A stretch of 64,000 bases of DNA, taken from contig NC_092583.1 of assembly GCF_037975245.1 (NCBI RefSeq), positions 14,797,264 to 14,861,263 of the forward strand, in the 5' to 3' direction. Shown piece by piece: positions 1 through 13,800 of the stretch; position 1 is the stretch's first letter; each line of letters starts with the position of its first letter. The notes below the pieces were generated by a model. It made no database searches and was not told where the DNA came from. It was given only the letters and a program-made list of their open reading frames with translations. The position numbers were made by a program, and so were the translations under genes. Source of the DNA: Apostichopus japonicus (lineage: Eukaryota > Echinodermata > Holothuroidea > Aspidochirotida > Stichopodidae).

Positions 1-929
1 ACAAAGAACAGTATGATATGGACAAGCCTGATAATTGGGAGAGAAAGGGGGGGGGGGCGGGGTGATGGAGGCAACAGCCCCAGGGCCATAGGTCAGTTAG
101 GAACAGGGATAAAAATAATGTATTCACATTTTCATAATATACCTACGAAGTACAGAAGACATAAAAAAAAAATGGTGTGGCTGGTAACATTTTCCCTGGG
201 GCCTGTTGTGGCTTTGGGTTCCCCTCCTGGCGGAAGAACTCCCAGTGGATTAAATACTTACTCTTATCGTTTGTATGGATAGTTTTACTGCTTCCTTTGA
301 AGGATTTCTTTTGGTTTAGTAAAGAATGGTTGGAATTTTTAAACAAGACCCTTCTTGCATTCCTGCTGTCAAAGATACAGTAGTCTCAGGTTTTCCCTGG
401 TCACCGTATCCTTGATTTTAGTTTAATACCATCAAACATTTTAATCCTGTGACCTCAATAACTGAAAACCTAAGCTAATTAATGATGTAGAGCTGACATT
501 GAGTGCTGCAGTTGATACAATACAATTATTTTACTTCTGACCAGGTCAAATTTACCACTGAGATGGGAAAAAATAAGCTTGAATCTCTCTCACTACTGCA
601 TTTTAATTAATACCTCTTGGGCTAATTTCTGTGTTATTCATATTGGGATCAACTTACACTGTACAGGAATGCTGTGATTTTCAAATGTTATGTGGGATTA
701 AGTAGGTATAGATATGTGTAAATGGGAAATTGCTGTCATGTGCTGTACATTAAAGTTTGGGGAAAAACATTATTAAAGGTATGCTGTAATGGCCCCAAAT
801 ATGCTAGATCTTCAAATATGGTCACCTTTGGTCAAAATTCTTAAACTGTTTTTCTTACACCCTTCAAGGAAATTTATCTCACTGGGACAGTCAGTCATCT
901 GTCTTTACCGTTTTTGTCATTGTTTATTC

Positions 930-1005
930 TAGATTGTTTGTAAAGCGCACAGGTGCATCGCCCGTAGTGCGCTATATACGTTTTTATTTACATTACATTA
1001 CATCT
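930..1005 (+). repeat. SINE-like 3' tail
   Basis: The segment has GTAAAGCGCAC facing GTGCGCTATATA, followed by a TTTATTTACATTACATTACAT tail. This GCGCTATATA ending is common in dispersed repeats of marine invertebrates (recalled knowledge). The 5' part is not resolved. Confidence 0.4.
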
Positions 1006-1366
1006 TGTGTGTTCCTTAAAAATGTCTGAGAACAATTTGGAGAGTAAAGACCTCTGGGGAAAATACTTTTTGAAAACTTCTAGAAATTATAGCATGCTAT
1101 AATTTAGAGCCTATACTGACTACCTTTCAGACATGTGTTTTTTTAAAGAAAATGGATTATAGCAGATAATTCATGTAGGTAGATTTGATTAGGTTTAAAG
1201 TTATTAATTAATGAGATTATATGTACATGGGGATAGCACCAATGTTAGTTGACTTTAGTGCCTGTTTGCTAAATACCTCTTAAAATTCAGCCAAACAGGA
1301 AAATATTAGCATGACATTGATGAATTCCTTATCCCATGATTTCAGCATGAAGAGTAGCTTTTGAGG

Positions 1367-1446
1367 TTTTCCATGATGAGTCTCTCCATGATGATTCTTT
1401 CCATGATTTCCATGATAGGTCTTTGCATGAGGAGTTTTTCCATGAT
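1367..1446. repeat. Short degenerate tandem repeat (TTCCATGAT)
   Basis: TTCCATGAT, TCTCCATGAT and close variants recur about six times at irregular 15-20 bp spacing. No coding potential is seen. Confidence 0.6.
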
Positions 1447-2309
1447 GTGTGGAGGGTTAAAAGATATGTAGTCTCTAACAAGATACATATTGCTGATTTA
1501 AATACTGAATTTGTCAGAAAGTTGTAACTTGTCTACATTGAATTACAAAGTTGATTTGCTTTAAACTTTGTTTTAGAACAGAATGGTCTCACTTTTCCTC
1601 TTATGTATGCAATTAACCTATAGATATTATACTCTCATGTACATTTAATGTTACAGCATTGAACTGGAGAAGCAATCACTCCAAGCAATTGTTGCATATT
1701 AAGTTAACCCCACATTGGATTTAAGTGAGATGTTCCGGCTAGGCCCCTTCTAGATATATGGTAGAATGTCCATTAAATTTATATTGATGTGTTTTGCAAA
1801 CGAAGTACTTAAAGAGCATGAGGTCATATGTAGTAGGCCTAAATAGTTTAAATCTAGGGTAAAATCGTGGCATAAGGACATGTACAGTAGGTGTTATTTT
1901 TCACTGTTCTCATACTTTGTGGGCAGGAAAGCATTTAATATTTCTGATAAGCAACAAGGTTTGCAATAAACTGTTTTAATTTAGACCGAAGATTGGATGG
2001 TGGTGCAAAAATGATTACTTTAGGAGGATTTAAAAACAGAATAATATATTGTTATGAATTCAAGTTTAAACTATCAATAAGAATTTATTAATATCTACAT
2101 TGGCAATCTGAGTGTGACTTCAGATACATGCATCTTTTGTTGATACATGATGGTGCAGATAATTCCTCAGTATGCTGATAAACATAACACTGATATCATA
2201 GTGTCTCATTGATATTGTTTTAAACCTAATAGTTACTGATAGTATGTATAGTGCATATGCAGTATCTGGTTGCGTAAGATTTCATGTGCACTCTTGAAAG
2301 TGCTCTTTT

Positions 2310-2410
2310 ACTTACACTTCCCCCTCTTCCTAGCCCTACACTTCCCCTCTCCCTAGTCCTACATCTCCCCCACCCTTCACCTCTCCCATCCTACACCTCC
2401 CCCATCCTAG
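2310..2410. repeat. C/T-rich degenerate repeat
   Basis: Variants of CCTACACTTCCCCTCTCCCTAG recur about five times, forming a polypyrimidine stretch. Confidence 0.5.
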
Positions 2411-4489
2411 TCCTCGCCCGCACTCTGTCCTGTTAATACCTCGGCGTACAAACTTAAGTGCCTTTCCACAATCAATTAAATCTTGAATAAAAGAAATTTA
2501 ATCTGACTGTAAAGAATGTCCACTATCAGTTTTCATCTTTTTAATTTAAAGGATTCTCTCTGATTCCTTTGTCAGAATGAAATGCCTTTCTTCTTAGCTG
2601 GCAGCATATGGTGGTGTGTATAGTTTATTATGGTGCACGCAGTGCCCTGAGTAACTCAATGAGATTTGTGGTATTTGCTGTCCTGGTTGTAAACCCAGCA
2701 GGGTATTAATGAGTATGTCAAAAGTGAGTGCCCTGAAATTTTAGGAACTTGTTTCTTTGTACATATTGCTGTGGCTAGGTTGGGGTTGGTTGCACATGTT
2801 GAAGTATACTGTATCAATTGATATTGGTGTGTACAGTGTGAAGTGGACTTCATAGATAGTTTGTGTTGGGACCCCTTTCTAATCAAGAAAACAATTACTC
2901 TGTAATGTGAATGCATGTTTTGTGTCAGCATTAGTTACTGTCCCTGTATATCAAACTTCTGATACTGCTGTATATACAAATATACTCCTTCTATTCTCCT
3001 CAACCTCCTCCCATATCATTGACTCACTGCATATGATCCTACATCACTTCTTTGGCCTCTTTTCAATCTGTGAACCTTGATAAAATGTTAATAGCTTCCA
3101 AATTTGGTAATGAAATATTTAACAATATTTATATATTGTTATGAGAAGGCAGTTAATTGTCCGATCAGTAGTGACCAAGGCCAACATGTTTTTTTCAAAT
3201 TATTTTGTACTTCATACAGTAGTCTGAAATTGGTTTGTTCTATTACCCATGTCATTGAGTCGGAGGGTAAAGAGATGGACAGAGAGGGCCAGGAGGGGGA
3301 GGGGAAAAGATATCACAGGATTAGGACAGAAATATTCGAAAGGAAAGTACACAGTGTAGATAATGTAATGAGGATATTTACTCATGTAGCATTGTTAACT
3401 ATATAGCATTAAGTAATTGTACAACATATGAGAATGTTTAAACAGTATTTATCACTATATTGTACAATAGAATGCTACATGTACTGTATGTTGTTCGTAT
3501 GTTAATACACTTCTTGAACACATTTAAAGTGAACTGTTCACAGTTTTTACATACTAAACAGTATACCTACATCTAGACAGGACTGTTTTCTAGGGTGGCT
3601 GTTTTATATCAAACCAGTATGTGAGCACTATCTGTGTTTGTTTTAGTTATGATTTATAATACTGTACCTTTATTATGACGGTAGATCCCTAGTGTTTAAA
3701 GGTAAGGCCATAATAAACAGCTGTTTATACTCTACAGTGCAACCATGCCTTAATTATCTACTGTACACTGATTAGATGTTACCTTGATGACAGACATCAG
3801 CAACTGATGATGTCTGTGTTCCTGGGGGAGAGAGTCAACTTGGAGTGAAGAGTTTATAAACTGCATGAACCCAGTAGACTATCCTAGAGTTACAAGTACA
3901 TCTCCAATGGGAAATACTGTCGGGAGAGAAGGGGAATATATTGGGAAAGAGGGTGTTGGATATCATAGGTATTGGTTGCTAGTAGGGATATGATGTAGAT
4001 TTTAGGTTACGGGGGGAGGGGGGTTAAGAGAGGAAGAAGGAGACTCAAAAGGAAATGTTACTACTGATGCAAAAGTAGGACATTATGTATATTGGAGGTG
4101 GCTCAAGCTGGAGCTGAGTTGAGATGGAATTATAATATAAAAACAACAATGGAACACTGACTCTTTGCTTCATTTTTTTGATCATCTGTAAATTTTCACA
4201 CAGTTGTAACTTCCTTGACATTTGTTTTTCTCTGCAGAAATTGTGAAGTGCTATTATATTGATTTAAAAGATATTGATGTCATACTAATACACACAACTG
4301 TTGCAAACTTAAATAAACGGGCTAGTAGTAGCTCAAAATGCAAAATGGAAACTGCAAAATATCAAGAAAAGTACAAAAATCTACTTGCAGTTCTGAGGTC
4401 AAATGCAAATATAGCCATTGATGTAAGATGTTTGTTTCAGGATGAAGTCAGCATTATTCATTGTATCCTTATAACTGAAACAAACTCAT

Positions 4490-4654
4490 CAGGGAATAAT
4501 ATATCTGGTATCGAATAGCAAAATGCTGTGCAAAAATGGGCGGCAAACTGCTATACAAGTGTAAAAGATGTGTAGCAGTTGACGAACCATAGCATTTTGT
4601 ATGAGAGAAAGTTTACAGCCTTCAAACCAAATTTGATCACTAAATTATTCCCTG
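4490..4654 (+). mobile_element. MITE candidate, copy A
   Basis: The left end CAGGGAATAAT and right end ATTATTCCCTG form an 11-bp perfect terminal inverted repeat. The flanks carry CTCAT on both sides (4485-4489 and 4655-4659), a likely target-site duplication. A diverged inverted copy lies at 9733-9929. The element is about 165 bp with no coding capacity. Confidence 0.7.
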
Positions 4655-4690
4655 CTCATGAATATTCATCAATCTGTATTTCTATTATAG

Positions 4691-4813
4691 TCTGGAGATT
4701 GGATAGAAGTACAAGTTCAAGACATGAAACCAAAACTGACTGAAGTTGGTAAGACTCTTGAAGAAGCCGAGCGTTACCAACAGGAACATGAAGAAATGGT
4801 CAGAAAGATTGCG
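4691..4813 (+). CDS. Exon 1: CCDC141-like spectrin repeat 1, first half
   Basis: 41 codons, phase 0-0, residues 1-41 of the partial product, from SGDWIEVQVQ to MVRKIA. The acceptor is tctattatag and the donor gtgagt. The segment is helical and Glu/Lys-rich. SGDWIEVQV resembles the CGKWVQLQL block I recall near the N-terminus of human CCDC141, which puts this near the start of the protein. It pairs with exon 2 to make 105 residues, one spectrin-type repeat. Confidence 0.85.
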
Positions 4814-7800
4814 GTGAGTAGGAAGAGCTCTAAGCTGCTTTGACCTTCAAATGGTTGTCTTGTCCCTCCAAAGGTCATGAATATCAATGAAGAAAATGAA
4901 TAAAATCCTTGTTTAACAGTCTTCATACAAGCGTAGCACTCTCATTGGTTAGTCTTATGTAGTCAGTGTTGCCAGGGGCATTAGTTATAAAACTAACGGT
5001 GGGATTTAGCAGCGTAAACCGACATGATGTGGTATAGATATATGGTCCATCACTTTAGTACACTTCAAATGATAAAAGATGGACATGATGTTTTTAATTA
5101 CACAAAATCAGAACTAAAATAAATAAATGAAACTAAAATAAACAATCTAAACAAGAGTTAAGACAAATCGAAACATGATCAGTCATTAAAATATATAATA
5201 AAATGATGAGTTTTCAGGTGCAATATTAAACAAGCAGAAGTCTGTTTAAGAGGAGTTGTTGGCGGTGGGGCATTCCATAGTCTTATAGAACCCAACCAGC
5301 TGCTTTCAGTTTCAGATAGTTGCGATTTAAATTATTTCAGGCTAAGCAACCAGAAATTGCAGCCCTTTTGAGCCAAGCAGACTTCAACATATCAACACAA
5401 CAATTTTACAATGACGTGTATGAAGCCATGGCCCACTCATTGGGAGAAGCTTGGCGTGATCTCAACAGACTCTTGGAGAAGAGGAAGCAACTGCTTGATG
5501 ATGCTGTTAGCTTCCACAAAAACATCAAAGATGTAAGTATTTTAAGTATACCATCTTAACAGAATTGCGTCTTGAAAGTTGTTCCTAACGTTGATGAATG
5601 CCAGATTATTTTTGGTCGGTTTCGAAACAATAATTGTCCTTTGACAAGCACATTCATTTTAGTCGTAAATTAAAAGTGAATGTACAGACTTGACAATTGA
5701 CTGTGACAATTTTCCATCAGTGGAGTCGGTAAAATTAATGGGAGTGTGAATAATTTGATTTACAGGTTAGCGAACAAATGGATTCTGCTGCTGCGCAATT
5801 TAAGGATCCTAGGATACCATCTACTCCAGCGGAAGTAGATAAATTGCTACAGGAACATGAAGATCTTAACCAAGGTAAGAAAAATTAAGCTTCTTTTGTT
5901 ATAACCTTTATTGCACTGAGGGAAGAAAAGAGGAACAGACAAAACAAACCCCCTCCCCCCCCAAAAAAAAAATCCCCCTCAGCTCATCTGTTCTCCCCCC
6001 AAGGTTTTAAGTTTGGTTTTTTTTCCAAAGTGCTTTCTTAGAGGTTTTTCTGCAGGTGTCCTCCATTTAAGATGAGATGTTGAGGTTTGTATAATTAGCA
6101 ACCAAATACAGAAATAATAATCTCTAATCTCATAATGTTGAAAACTGTGCAGTCAAGCTTGGTTTTGATTGATTGAGGCATGTCCATATTCAGGTGCATT
6201 GGTGGGTTGTTTCTTAAATTAAATGTAAGTTAAGTTTATATATTTTTGTCCCACAACAATATACAATATAAAGATGTAATTGATAAAATAAGTAAAATAT
6301 ACATCACAGTTTTGAAAGGACAAATGACCCTTTTATTGAGAAAATGGAAATAAGTATTTGCTATATCAAATCCATTTGGAAAAATTGTAAAGCATGCCTT
6401 GCCCAATATTTTCTCTTTATCAACAATTGTTTTAGTAATATCCCTATTTTGATATCTACAGACCTCCTGTCAAAGTCGATTGCCGTAGTAACAGAAGGCC
6501 AGTCTCTCCTTGAAAAGATCAAAGAGCTTGGTGAGAATGCTCCTAAAGAGGAGACACAGGTCACCCTGGCAGCCTGCGGAGGAATTCAGAAAGCTGTGGA
6601 AGAGTTGATGCAGCGAAGGAAGATGCTGGAGGACTTGCTCTCTCAGAAGAGGAAACGTCTCAACCAGTTTGCGACAGTTGGTGAGCTGGACCAAGAACTG
6701 AACAAGGTGAGGAAGAGGAAGGGAGATCAAGAGTTGAGGCAGAGTTGTTGAGAGCTGAGACAATCATGTCTTTGATTCTCCTTGTTTTCTTTCTCCACGT
6801 TTATGAAAATGAGAATATGATATTCTTTATCCCATATTTCCCAGGCCCCTTCACATTTTCCAGGGCCCCCTAATTGATCCCAGATCCTGAGGGTTGTAGC
6901 CCTGTTTGATCCTCCCACTAACTTGTCCAGGCCTGGTTGGAGGGGGAATTCTAGGATTACTGAAGAGGGTTTAGGAATTGGCTCAGGAGTGTAGGATTTG
7001 AAGGAAGAAATTGACTGTGGAGAATGTGATGTTCTGTTGATATTTTTAAGATACCTGCAAAGTTTATATATTCTGTGTAGTCTGTTTTTGAAAGATGAAA
7101 TTACAGAATTATAGAGACTTACTTATTCTGATTCATCACTTAAACAATTCCAGCATACTGGATGCATATGTCAAATGAGTTACTTGTTAGACTAAGGTCA
7201 CCACTGGATTGGACCATGTGTAAGTTTTCTCTAGCTCACAAATACCACCATCAGCAATGTTCAGACTCTAACATGAGATGCATAATGTTATCTTTGTCAA
7301 GGTCTCTGATTGGTTTGAGAGGGAAGGAGAATCTTACCTCCAGAGGAAGGATATCGGAAGTGACCCAGGAGCAACGGAAGCTCTTATGAAAGAACATGAC
7401 CAAGTTGAAAATGCTGCCAAGGTATGATTACATTCTTCTTAGAATTTCAACTCATCCTAGTTTGTTGATTCATGGATTGATTTTGGCTAAAAATGTTTGT
7501 TTATATCTGTTTTCATTTAGCATTCTGTTACATCTAATGGACCAGTAAAAGTATGTTATGATATTATCCTGGTGTATGTGTTATGCAAACTACTGAGGTA
7601 TGTTGGAATTTGATGCCATCTATCGAAAGAAATGTTTGGAGCCTTTCACTCAGTTTCCAAGATACATATAAAAAGTGCTATATGGCCCATAGAGCATATG
7701 AATAAGCGTTTCAGTATTTATTGAAAATTAAGTAAAAAAGTTATAGGGAACATAACCTGAGGGAAGTACAGTTTTGGTTAGGAATAGAGATTATCAATAA

Positions 7801-10800
7801 TGTATGTATGTACCAAACATCTGAATGACACAGTCTATTGGAAGAGGCAAATGGCAGTGACCTAGAAATATGTCTGGAGAAGGGACAAAGGGAGGTAAGG
7901 AAGGGGGGGGGGTGAGGTGAGGGGCATGGAAGATAAAATAAATAGGAGATTGCAATAGTGTATGTGTTAGATGGGATGATAGGCATTAAAGTTAGTAAGT
8001 ATCGTTGTATAATTAAACAATTAATGTGGAAACATTTCAGTTAAAACCACATTCTCTTTTCAAAATTCTATCAATTATTATTATTGTTTTTGGTTATTTG
8101 TTGGTTTTGCAGAAAGTCAGAGAGAGTGTAGACAGAGTTCTGTCAGAGTCAGAACAGCTGGAACATTCAGATCCCACAGCCACAGAGAAACTAAGAGACC
8201 AGACCAGAGCAATCAGCACCCTCTGCGATGAATTCATGAATCGGCTGGATGAGAGAAAGAGAACGCTGCAGGCCACTTTGGACTTTTACAACAACCACGA
8301 TCTGGTAAGTTAAAAGCACTAAAATAAACTATAAAAATATCAATTTTGTAGAATTTAATCTTAAAGCTGCGCAGAAACTTAATTAGGAGGACTTTGGAAT
8401 GGAAAAGACTAAAGAAATTGTTAGCTAGAAAGGGATCTGAACCAGAGACCTCCTGCACACTTGGCTATCACATGTGCACTTTCCACCAATCGGAGTAGTT
8501 TAATATGTAAATTTGCATATCTCTTAAGTATGATAACCAATGATATTGGATTCTTATATATCCAATTCTAAGAATTCAGTCAAATATTAGCATTTTCAAT
8601 ACTGTAAAATATTACTACTTCAACGTTTTCTATAATGTTCATTTTTCAGGCAATGAATTACTTGAATAGATTGGATGTTCAGTTATCTAACCTGCCCCAA
8701 GACCCTAACGCCCAGGCACAGAGGGTCTCCCAATTGGAGAGCGCTATCCCAGAGATCACCACTCCCGTTGCTCGTCAAGGGAGTGCCCTGCTCTCTAGAG
8801 TTGGAAGGAACGCCCCTGGAGCATTTGGAATCGAAAAGAGACTTCAGGAAATGAATGTGAGTGTTTTAAGAGTAAATTTGTAGTAGAAAGTAAAAAATCT
8901 GGAATAAGGCAGGTTCCATTCACTTTTAAGTATTTTGCATAACTCTGGTTACGAGTTATTTGTTATGAGCATGAGTTTGACAGTTATAATGAGTATCTCG
9001 TTCAAAGGTTAAATTGTAAGGAAGGAGAATAATAGTTTGCAGTTAACTGAATATGGTATTCCTTGTACAAACATGTGAATAACTACTTACATCATCATTT
9101 ATGTGACCGTACTTTTAAAGCAGTGCAGTAGAGAGAGTGTAGATGTGTTTTGATAAGGAAACATGTCTCGTCTTAAATCATCAGTATGTTATTGCACCTG
9201 TGTAGACATTAACGATTAACATTCCAGGAGCACGATTGGTGAAATGATCGCTTGAGCGCAGTCAGAGGTGGAAGTACCACGTAACATTCTGAAATGGATT
9301 CCAGTTAGTGGAAAAGTACCTCATAAATTAATGTATGGAGATTATGATGGGCTGGTGATTAATTGCTCTTATGGCTTTCTAGCGGGGCAAAAAATCCCCT
9401 TAAAAGTGATTGTATTTTTAGGAGAAAATTCCACAGAGCCTTCACAAATATTTATCCATTTATCAGTCTAAGTTGTTATATACCAGCTAATCAGTGGCCA
9501 TTTTGGTAGCACCAAAGTCAAGCTTTATGTTTGAGCATTGCATGTATATATATTGCATGTTTCACTTTTAATTTATTAGGTTTAAATGTGTTAAAGAAAT
9601 CCATGCAATGCTGAGAGAGACAAGCAGGTCTTTCTTGTTTGTATTTTTTATGCATTTATAGAGTCCTACAAACACAATCTTGCTAGTTATTTCTAAAGGA
9701 TATTACATTGTAAAACAGTTCTATTATCTTTACAGCGAATAATTTAGTGTCCAAATTGTGCATAGCAAGTTTTGAAATTTGAATAGCAGTTTTGATCACT
9801 CTCAAACTGTCTCTTTATAAAATGCTATATTTCCTGTGTATAAAACTACTATGCCTCTTTGCACTTGTGTTGCAATTGCCCACTTTGCATAGCATTTGGC
9901 AATGCGATACCCAGATAAATTATTCTCTTCATTATATAGCACAAGAAGTATCAGAATGATTTGTTAACATTTGTGGAAATGTAATACAAACTAGATCATG
10001 TATTTAATGTGTTTTTGGAAAGTAAATGAAGCTGTGTAACCACTTTTGAAAGTAGATTTTTGCTAGATAATACCAAAAGAAAACAAAATAGATGTTTTGT
10101 CATTTATCTACACTACCATTCCTTTCTGTCTAACATTTTTCTGCGTACATTTTTGTTATAAAAGTACTCCCCAAATTTTCCGGATTTCTCATGAATGAAA
10201 CTACAATCTGAAACAATACTTTCATTCATATGAAAAGCAGGCTTATAGAAGGATTCCAGTGAGATTCAAAGTATTGGCCAGTTTGTTGTTAATCTTGTAT
10301 TTGTGTTAATGTAAAAAGCAATTTTTAAATTCTGGTATATTTTGTTTCATTTAGGACAAAGCTCAAGAACTTGAAAGCAAGTGCCACCCAGAGAAACCGC
10401 AGAAAGCTTCTCTCAGAGCAACGTTCAATGACAAGCACCGTAACATGGTTGAATGGATGGTGAATGGTGTCGATCCATACCTGGATGCCAATAATGACAT
10501 GGGAGATGACCTCAAGACCTCATCTGACTTCAACGACGGACACCAGCGAGTCCTTGGTGACTTGAAGGTACATCAAGTTGATACCCCCCCCATCCCCATT
10601 AAGATACCCCAAGGTCCTCATGAAGTTCTTCCCTGCCTATCAACCAGAGATCTGCATCAATCTTGCTCTTAATTTAAAGAAACAGCCAGTAGTGCTGAAA
10701 ATAATCCCAGCTATATAGGTTTGTCATTTAACAGTATTTGAGAGGAAGGCAAGGGTTGTATTACAGTGTGTGAATTATGCAAAACATCCTCACACGGCAT

Positions 10801-13800
10801 TGACAATTTCAAGCAAGGAAAAGACATCGTATTCTCAACATAGAAATATTGTCAACATAAAAGTATAAAAGATCATTCATGCTATCTATGAACCTGTTTG
10901 ATAAATTCCAAACAGATGGGAGCAGTTCTAGTCGTGCCAGCAACGTTGGTGATTTGTATAAACATTTTGCCATTACGACATGTCCTCCTGCTTCCCCCCA
11001 TTGTTAACGTTAATTTGAAATCGCAAGGATTCTGTGCTAATTCAGTTAGCATGTAGCCATTTGCTATAAAGTTAGGTTGTGAATTTTTGAGGTCTAGGTT
11101 TTGACTGTGCCATTTAATTCTTAAAGTATTCAGTGTTTAGTTACTGGCCAGTCTCATTTTTTAAATTAATTTAATTTAATTAATTTTTAATTAATTAATG
11201 AATTTTTAAATTAATTTTAAATTAATTTAAATTAATCCCAAATGATCTTTTGGAAATTAGGACAAATCCAGCGATGTGAAGATCTTACTGCAAATACCTA
11301 ACCAGCTCTCGGTTACCGGTGATTCCGACCTAGCCACCTTCCAACAGAGAGCAGATGAAGTGGACAGTTACTGGACTGAACTCAAGATAAGGGTGGAAAC
11401 CAGAGTAAAGACATCGTCAACACTCGTCAAGTTTGAGAAATTAGCTAAACAGGTCAGTCTTGCCTCCATCCTTTCATTATCAGATTCGTTTGAAAATGAA
11501 ATGTTGCTTATTTACATAAAAATTTGAAAAGTTTTCTTCTAGAATGAGATTCAAACCATTGACCTAAAGAGTTACAACTGCTGTGCATTTCTTGGTCACT
11601 GGTTCAAGCTCTATTCTAAAATTTTAATTATATTCTAAAATTCTGAAACTTTTAAAAATTTATTGTTTTGTAATTTACCAGTCAGCTTTTACAGTTGCTT
11701 ATATATTTACAAAAATGGAAGAAATCGCTGTGAGTCTATATATAAATACAGAGTTAAAAACAGACGAGGGCAAAAGATGGGCATGTGTCTGTGAGGAGTA
11801 GGTACCTGATCTAACAGTCCTAGATTCAGAGAGCCCACTGTTGCACTCAAAGACAATTCCCAAATGTTCTGTGTGAAAGGGTCTCCAAAACTGTCACATC
11901 TTTGCAAAGAACCCATACTCTAACATTTATGTATCTTGAATATTTAATTTTCAACTAAATGAAAATCACAGAGGTCAGGTGTTTTAATTTTCATATTGTC
12001 CTACTTAATCATATCACCTTGACAAGGCACAGGTTAATGTTTTCCAATCTTTCATCTCAAATTCAGTTTTTAATTGATATATGACAATGCTCCCATGTGA
12101 AGGTTATCCTATGTTATAGCAAGATTTCATAAATTTGACGGTTTATTTTGCTTTGTAATGTTTTGAACCTCAGCTTGGAAATGCGATGGACAACATCGAT
12201 GATCTGTTTGAGACCGTGGAGAGCCAACAGGCCCACCAGGTCACCGAGTCCTACGTGGCCCACATCCGTGAAAAGTGGGACTACATGGTGGAACTTCACA
12301 TCCAGCTGGACAGTTCTGGTAGAAACTTTCTCAATGATGCCTCACAGGTAAATTCCAAATTGAGTAAAGAATTATCCTATCTCCCCCAATTTTTGTTGTT
12401 GCAATTCTTATTTTTGTCCCTGACATAATAGTCAAAAGGCCAAATATGACTAAAGGTCAAGTTTTGCTCCACAGTGAATAATATTCTTTTGTCTGAGCCA
12501 AGAAAATACAAGAACCAACAAAGTGCTTTTATTCTTTTTTGCTTTGGGTCCTTACTTCTAGTCTTGATTTACTTTTAATTAAAAAAACAAAACAAAATGT
12601 TATGCACAATACTTGACAGCATTCAATACTGTCAAAAAGTGTAACCTTTATGTCAATTATTGTTTTAAGTTTACCGACAAATCATCATAAAGCATCTCAT
12701 TTTCTTCACTCAGATCGCAAACGATCCTAACCTAGAGATCAAGAAATCTTCTTACTACGTCGACATGACCATGAAAGGCTTCGAAGAAAGAAGACGCAAT
12801 CTGGATGCAAAATATGAGATTCTTCTCCAGAATCTGAATCTGGGGCAGAACTTCAGGTCAGAGTGGAATCAGTTTCTGGAAGATGCAAGAGGGGTAAGAG
12901 TTTGAAGATGTTTCAATTTCAATTTTTGATAAGAGAAGGTCGTAAACACTTTTTCACAGTAGAAGAAAGATGGCGTTATGTAATTTGCATATCTAACTTG
13001 GGGAAGAAGTTGTCTTTTAATGATCAATTAGTTTCTCGTTTTAATTAGTGAGAAGACATGTCTTGCTCATTTAGAAATATGCATTTGTTTTTGATAGAGA
13101 CAACTATCAGAACAACTTAAAAACAGCTAAAAAATCAATCTTATTCCATTTTGGGAGATATCGCAGATTTCATGAAGACTTGAACAAGTCTAAATATGAC
13201 GTCCAGCCAAATGTGCTTGAATCTTTTGTTTTTCTTTATTAATGACAATATTTTCTGTTCTGTAATGGAGATGTTTTGCAAATAGTGAAATCTAAAATAT
13301 TGAACCTTTTAACATGGCCTAATGATAGCATTGATTCAAATGTCTGTAAGCAATCTACTTTGAAAACATGGAAGAGTAAAACAAAGAAAAAAAATTAAAG
13401 TTTTAGTTGGCATCATAGATTTAGAAAATGATGGTTTTATTGGCACTATGACATCACAGATTTCGAACTGACGCTCCCAGGCGTTACTTTAAAACTAGAC
13501 TATCTTCCAAACAGAGCAACATTTTTTTTAGCTGTTTGTGGGACTTTTTTTCCACAAAGCTTTTTGTCATGTATTAAAGCTCTAAAGATGATGGTTGGAT
13601 TTGTGTTGGAAAAATGAGTTAAGGAATGAATGACTGATGGGAATTGTGAACTGGTTGAATGAATTCCCCTTTTATATAATTAAGATACTTTGTATATCTG
13701 TTTATCTAATCAATCGTCTGTTGGCTTTTGGGATAGACTTCTTTAATTATATTCCGCATATTTGAATAAATATTGTTCTTCACTGGTCTTGAGCAGAGAC

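Larger units (their letters stand above)
1..4690. other. Non-coding stretch upstream of the first recognised exon
   Basis: No convincing exon is seen. Exon 1 starts in phase 0 without a Met, so at least one earlier exon exists, either hidden here or beyond the window. The stretch contains a G-run near 48-57, a SINE-like tail near 930-1005, a TTCCATGAT-type repeat near 1367-1446, a C/T-rich repeat near 2310-2410 and a MITE candidate at 4490-4654. Confidence 0.6.

Noticed and set aside
4222-4518. 98-codon open frame just before exon 1
   Set aside because: It overlaps the MITE at 4490-4654, has low-complexity composition, shows no domain and does not splice in frame to exon 1 in an obvious way.
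5040-5320. Possible dispersed repeat in intron 1 (contains GGGGCATTCCATAGTC)
   Set aside because: It resembles common invertebrate repeats, but no ends or second copy could be found in the window.
9268-9471. 67-codon open frame in intron 7
   Set aside because: No splice sites, domain or similarity to the flanking helical repeats.
11540-11640. Second tRNA-like SINE candidate (GAGATTCAAACC, minus strand B-box-like)
   Set aside because: Only a short B-box-like match; no A box or tail.
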